NCBI GenBank assembly: GCA_025361735.1
Contig: JANYKD010000518.1
Coordinates: 1-41,917 of the forward strand
DNA from: Phycisphaerales bacterium
GTDB taxonomy: Bacteria > Planctomycetota > Phycisphaerae > Tepidisphaerales > Tepidisphaeraceae
DNA: 41,917 nt
Direction of reading: 5' to 3'
The notes under the pieces: model-generated
Databases searched by the model: none
What the model was told of the DNA's origin: nothing
Seen by the model: only the letters and a program-made list of their open reading frames with translations
Translations under genes and position numbers: made by a program
Shown here: positions 39,693 to 41,917 of the stretch, one piece after another
How the letters are laid out: every line of letters begins with the position of its first letter
Position numbering within the stretch: the stretch's first letter is position 1

Positions 39693-41225
39693 ATGGCAGC
39701 AGACCAGGCCATCCTCGATTTGCGGCAACGATTGCCCGCGGACCGGATTGTCACCGACCCCTCGGAACTCTTTGTGTACGAGGCCGACGGCTTCACGATC
39801 GCCCACGCCCGGCCGGCGGCGGTCGTGTTTCCCACTTCAACAGACGAGGTCCAGCAAATCGTGCGCGTGCTGGCACAACATGACGTTCAGATCGTGCCGC
39901 GCGGTTCCGGCACCGGGCTCACAGGCGGCTGCGTGGCGTTTGCCAATGGTGTCATCATCTCGACGGTGAGAATGGACCGAATCCTCAAGATCGATCTGGA
40001 AAACCGAGTCGCCCATGTCCAAGCCGGCGTGCGGAATACCGCGCTGTCCGAGGCCGTCGCCAAGCTCCCGTTGGACCTAGTGCCGCCGGTGTCCTCACCG
40101 GCAGAATCCCACACGTGCTGCCAACGCCCACAGCCGCCAGCGATTTCGCTCGCAACACCAGCGACCAACCCCTACCACTTCGCCCCCGACCCGAGCAGCC
40201 AGCGTGCCTCGACCATCGGCGGAAACGCGGCCACCAACGCCGGCGGAATTCACACGCTCAAGGATTTCGTTTCCTCCAACCATGTGCTCGGCATGGAACT
40301 GGTGCTCGCAGACGGTTCCGTCGTGCAGGTTGGCGGCCGCGATGGGAGCTATGACGGAGGCACCTTCGATTTGCAGGGCTTGGTCTGCGGCAGCGAGGGA
40401 ACGCTGGGGATCATCACGTCGGTCTGGGTCAGGCTCGTGCCCAAAGCCGCCAGTTTCCGGACGATTGTCGCCACGTTTCGCACCTCGGCCGACGCCTGCC
40501 ACACCATCAGTGAGATCATTGCCGGGGGACACCTGCCGTCGGCGATGGAGATGCTCGACGGCCAAATGGTGCAGACAATCGAGGATGCGTTCGCGTTCGG
40601 CTTTCCGCGCGAGTCGGCCGCCCTGCTGCTGATTGAGATCGATGGCATCGACGCGCTACTGGAGGAACAGAACCGGGTGATCGCCGAAATCGCCAATCGC
40701 CACCACGCGATCGGCGTGGAAAGCTCGGCCGACCCGGAGCGCCGCACGCAATTGTGGAAAGTACGCAAAAGCGCGTTCGGAGCGATTGGCCGGATCTCCT
40801 ATTCCTATTGCACACAGGATGCGTGCGTGCCGCGGAGCAGGCTGGCCGAGGTGCTCATGAAGATCGACCGGATCGGCAAGGAATATGGCCTGTCGATCCC
40901 CAACGTATTCCACGCCGGCGACGGCAACGTACACCCGATATTCCTCTACGATGAGCGCGATGAACGGCAGGTGCAAAACATACTTGAGGCGGCCGAGAAG
41001 ATCCTGGAATACTGCGTGGACATCGGCGGGACGATCACCGGAGAACACGGCGTCGGCGTGGAAAAGATACACCTGATGCAATACATGTTCGACGGGCCGA
41101 GCATGGACCAATTCGCGTCCATGCGGCACGCGTTCGACCCCGAGGAACGAATCAATGCCGGGAAGTTGCTGCCGTCAGCGAAGGTGCGAGTCTGCCTTCT
41201 GAAACCGGCGATACACACGAGCTAA
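39693..41225 (+). CDS. GlcD-like FAD-linked oxidase with internal repeat insertion
   Basis: A 510-residue flavoprotein of the glycolate/D-lactate dehydrogenase family. The FAD domain has PRGSGTGLTGGCVA, DPSSQRASTIGGNAATNAGG and GSEGTLGIITSVWVRL. The C-terminal FAD_oxidase_C domain has FHAGDGNVHPIFLYD and TGEHGVGVEKIHLM. Between residues about 127 and 165 lies an extra segment (LVPPVSSPAESHTCC...) where relatives have a short loop; it begins with a repeat element also present at 41698-41727. The frame remains open, so the enzyme may still work. No glcE or glcF is adjacent, hence the substrate (2-hydroxy acid) is uncertain. Confidence 0.9.
   Translation: MAADQAILDLRQRLPADRIVTDPSELFVYEADGFTIAHARPAAVVFPTSTDEVQQIVRVLAQHDVQIVPRGSGTGLTGGCVAFANGVIISTVRMDRILKIDLENRVAHVQAGVRNTALSEAVAKLPLDLVPPVSSPAESHTCCQRPQPPAISLATPATNPYHFAPDPSSQRASTIGGNAATNAGGIHTLKDFVSSNHVLGMELVLADGSVVQVGGRDGSYDGGTFDLQGLVCGSEGTLGIITSVWVRLVPKAASFRTIVATFRTSADACHTISEIIAGGHLPSAMEMLDGQMVQTIEDAFAFGFPRESAALLLIEIDGIDALLEEQNRVIAEIANRHHAIGVESSADPERRTQLWKVRKSAFGAIGRISYSYCTQDACVPRSRLAEVLMKIDRIGKEYGLSIPNVFHAGDGNVHPIFLYDERDERQVQNILEAAEKILEYCVDIGGTITGEHGVGVEKIHLMQYMFDGPSMDQFASMRHAFDPEERINAGKLLPSAKVRVCLLKPAIHTS
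40078..40107. repeat. REP-type element inside the GlcD-like gene
   Basis: A palindromic element starting TAGTGCCGCCGGTGTCC and ending CACCGGCAGAAT, with CCGCCGGTG/CACCGGC pairing. It matches the reverse complement of 41698-41727 at 29 of 30 positions. Here it is translated as LVPPVSSPAE within the open frame. Confidence 0.8.
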
Positions 41226-41242
41226 TTGAAACCGAGGTCAAC

Positions 41243-41650
41243 ATGGTTGAAATGGAAATGGTTTACGAAGGTCAGCTTCATTGTCAGGCCAAGCACGGGC
41301 CGTCGGGAACCCTGATTTCGACGGATGCGCCCAGGGACAACATGGGCCGAGGCGAAGCATTCTCGCCGACAGATCTGGTGGCCGCAGCCTTGGGCACCTG
41401 CATCCTCACCACCATGGGAATTGTTGCCCAGCGAAACAACATCGACATGGCAGGTGCGACCGCGAAAGTGACCAAGGAAATGCTCGCACTGCCCGTGCGG
41501 CGGATCGGGAAGATTGGCGTGACCATTCACATGCCACGCAAGATGTCGGAAGACGATCAGCGACGCCTCGAGAGCGCGGCCCAAATGTGCCCAGTGAAGC
41601 AGAGCCTGCATCAAGATGTGGAAATTCCCATCACGTTTGTCTGGGGTTGA
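41243..41650 (+). CDS. OsmC-family protein
   Basis: A 135-residue protein of the OsmC/Ohr fold. The two redox cysteines are in the usual contexts, LVAAALGTCILTTMG and AQMCPVKQSL. The conserved RGEAFSPTDL loop precedes the first helix. OsmC proteins reduce organic hydroperoxides with these cysteines. Some members of this family have other roles. It follows the GlcD-like gene by 17 bases on the same strand. Confidence 0.93.
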   Translation: MVEMEMVYEGQLHCQAKHGPSGTLISTDAPRDNMGRGEAFSPTDLVAAALGTCILTTMGIVAQRNNIDMAGATAKVTKEMLALPVRRIGKIGVTIHMPRKMSEDDQRRLESAAQMCPVKQSLHQDVEIPITFVWG

Positions 41651-41697
41651 TGCGGTAACGCGGGAGTTACCGGCGATCATCAACGCCATCAAACCGA

Positions 41698-41727
41698 ATT
41701 CCGCCGGTGAGGACACCGGCGGCACTA
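41698..41727. repeat. REP-type element overlapping the TolC-like stop
   Basis: The reverse complement of the element in the GlcD-like gene (29 of 30 bases). Its terminal CTA supplies the stop codon (TAG on the minus strand) of the TolC-type gene. It lies 48 bases past the osmC stop. Confidence 0.8.
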
Positions 41728-41917
41728 CTTCTTCCGATACTTCAGCGACTCCGGGCCAATCGCTTCCTTCATGTCCACTGCGTTGTATTGGAGGATCGTG
41801 CCCTTGGCCTTCTCGAGATTCGCCAACGCCAGATTGTAGCCGGCGATCGCCCGTGTTTCGGAACTCTTGGCGCTGGCCACGGTGATCTGGGCGCTGAGCT
41901 TGAGGTTCACGAATTCG
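41725..41917 (-). CDS. TolC-type outer-membrane efflux protein, C-terminal fragment
   Basis: Sixty-three codons run in from the right edge and end at TAG 41725-41727. The fragment reads SAQITVASAKSSETRAIAGY, then NLALANLEKAKGTILQYNAV, matching the final helix of TolC-family proteins (a Y-x-x-A-x-A-x-L-x-x-A-x-G pattern). A charged tail, IGPESLKYRKK, follows. The protein would form the outer-membrane channel of an efflux or secretion system. The N-terminal part lies outside the window. Its stop codon is part of a REP element. Confidence 0.75.
   Translation of the reverse strand, partial: EFVNLKLSAQITVASAKSSETRAIAGYNLALANLEKAKGTILQYNAVDMKEAIGPESLKYRKK

Overview
The window looks like a bacterial chromosome segment from a Planctomycetota lineage, probably Phycisphaerae-like. 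This is an inference from gene families: a hydrazine-synthase-alpha-like propeller protein fused to a SUMF1 domain, DUF3467, YlbF, a yicC-gmk pair, a secG-tpiA pair, many secreted multiheme cytochromes, and several families of short palindromic intergenic repeats. Most annotations come from motifs and family memory; no search was run.

Left part (1-6587, minus strand). An iclR regulator with a strong promoter and an operator-like dyad leads a three-gene operon: iclR, the HZSA-like/SUMF1 protein, and a truncated secreted propeller protein. Upstream lie a ccmC-like heme-handling membrane protein with a 55-residue ccmD-like partner, and a hexaheme cytochrome.

Centre (6588-24177). This is the main discovery. 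A divergent control region holds two perfect dyads and a near-consensus sigma-54 promoter. It is followed on the plus strand by a tetraheme cytochrome with its own terminator. A tight block of nearly contiguous or overlapping genes then encodes: NHL lipoprotein, outer-membrane beta-barrel, NHL lipoprotein, dodecaheme cytochrome, pentaheme lipoprotein-like cytochrome, octaheme cytochrome, a CbcL-like c/b-type cytochrome of the inner membrane, a membrane-anchored triheme cytochrome, a secreted NHL propeller and a 24-heme cytochrome. A convergent sigma-54 response regulator closes the region. These plus-strand genes carry 64 candidate heme-c motifs, 70 with the divergent hexaheme. I read it as a quinone-to-exterior electron conduit (porin-cytochrome type), built with beta-propellers and a long repeat-built cytochrome.

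Right part (24459-41917). It holds a ribose-type sugar ABC transporter (permease, ATPase, binding protein); a PadR regulator, probably CTG-started, next to an aquaglyceroporin joined in frame to a CobW GTPase; then housekeeping genes (lysC, gmk, yicC, secG, tpiA, aroF, a ThiF/MoeB enzyme, ylbF, an EVE protein, a bacterial PH protein, DUF3467). After these come a GlcD-like flavoprotein carrying an in-frame repeat element, an OsmC protein and the C-terminal end of a TolC-type protein. No rRNA, tRNA, CRISPR array or transposase was recognised.
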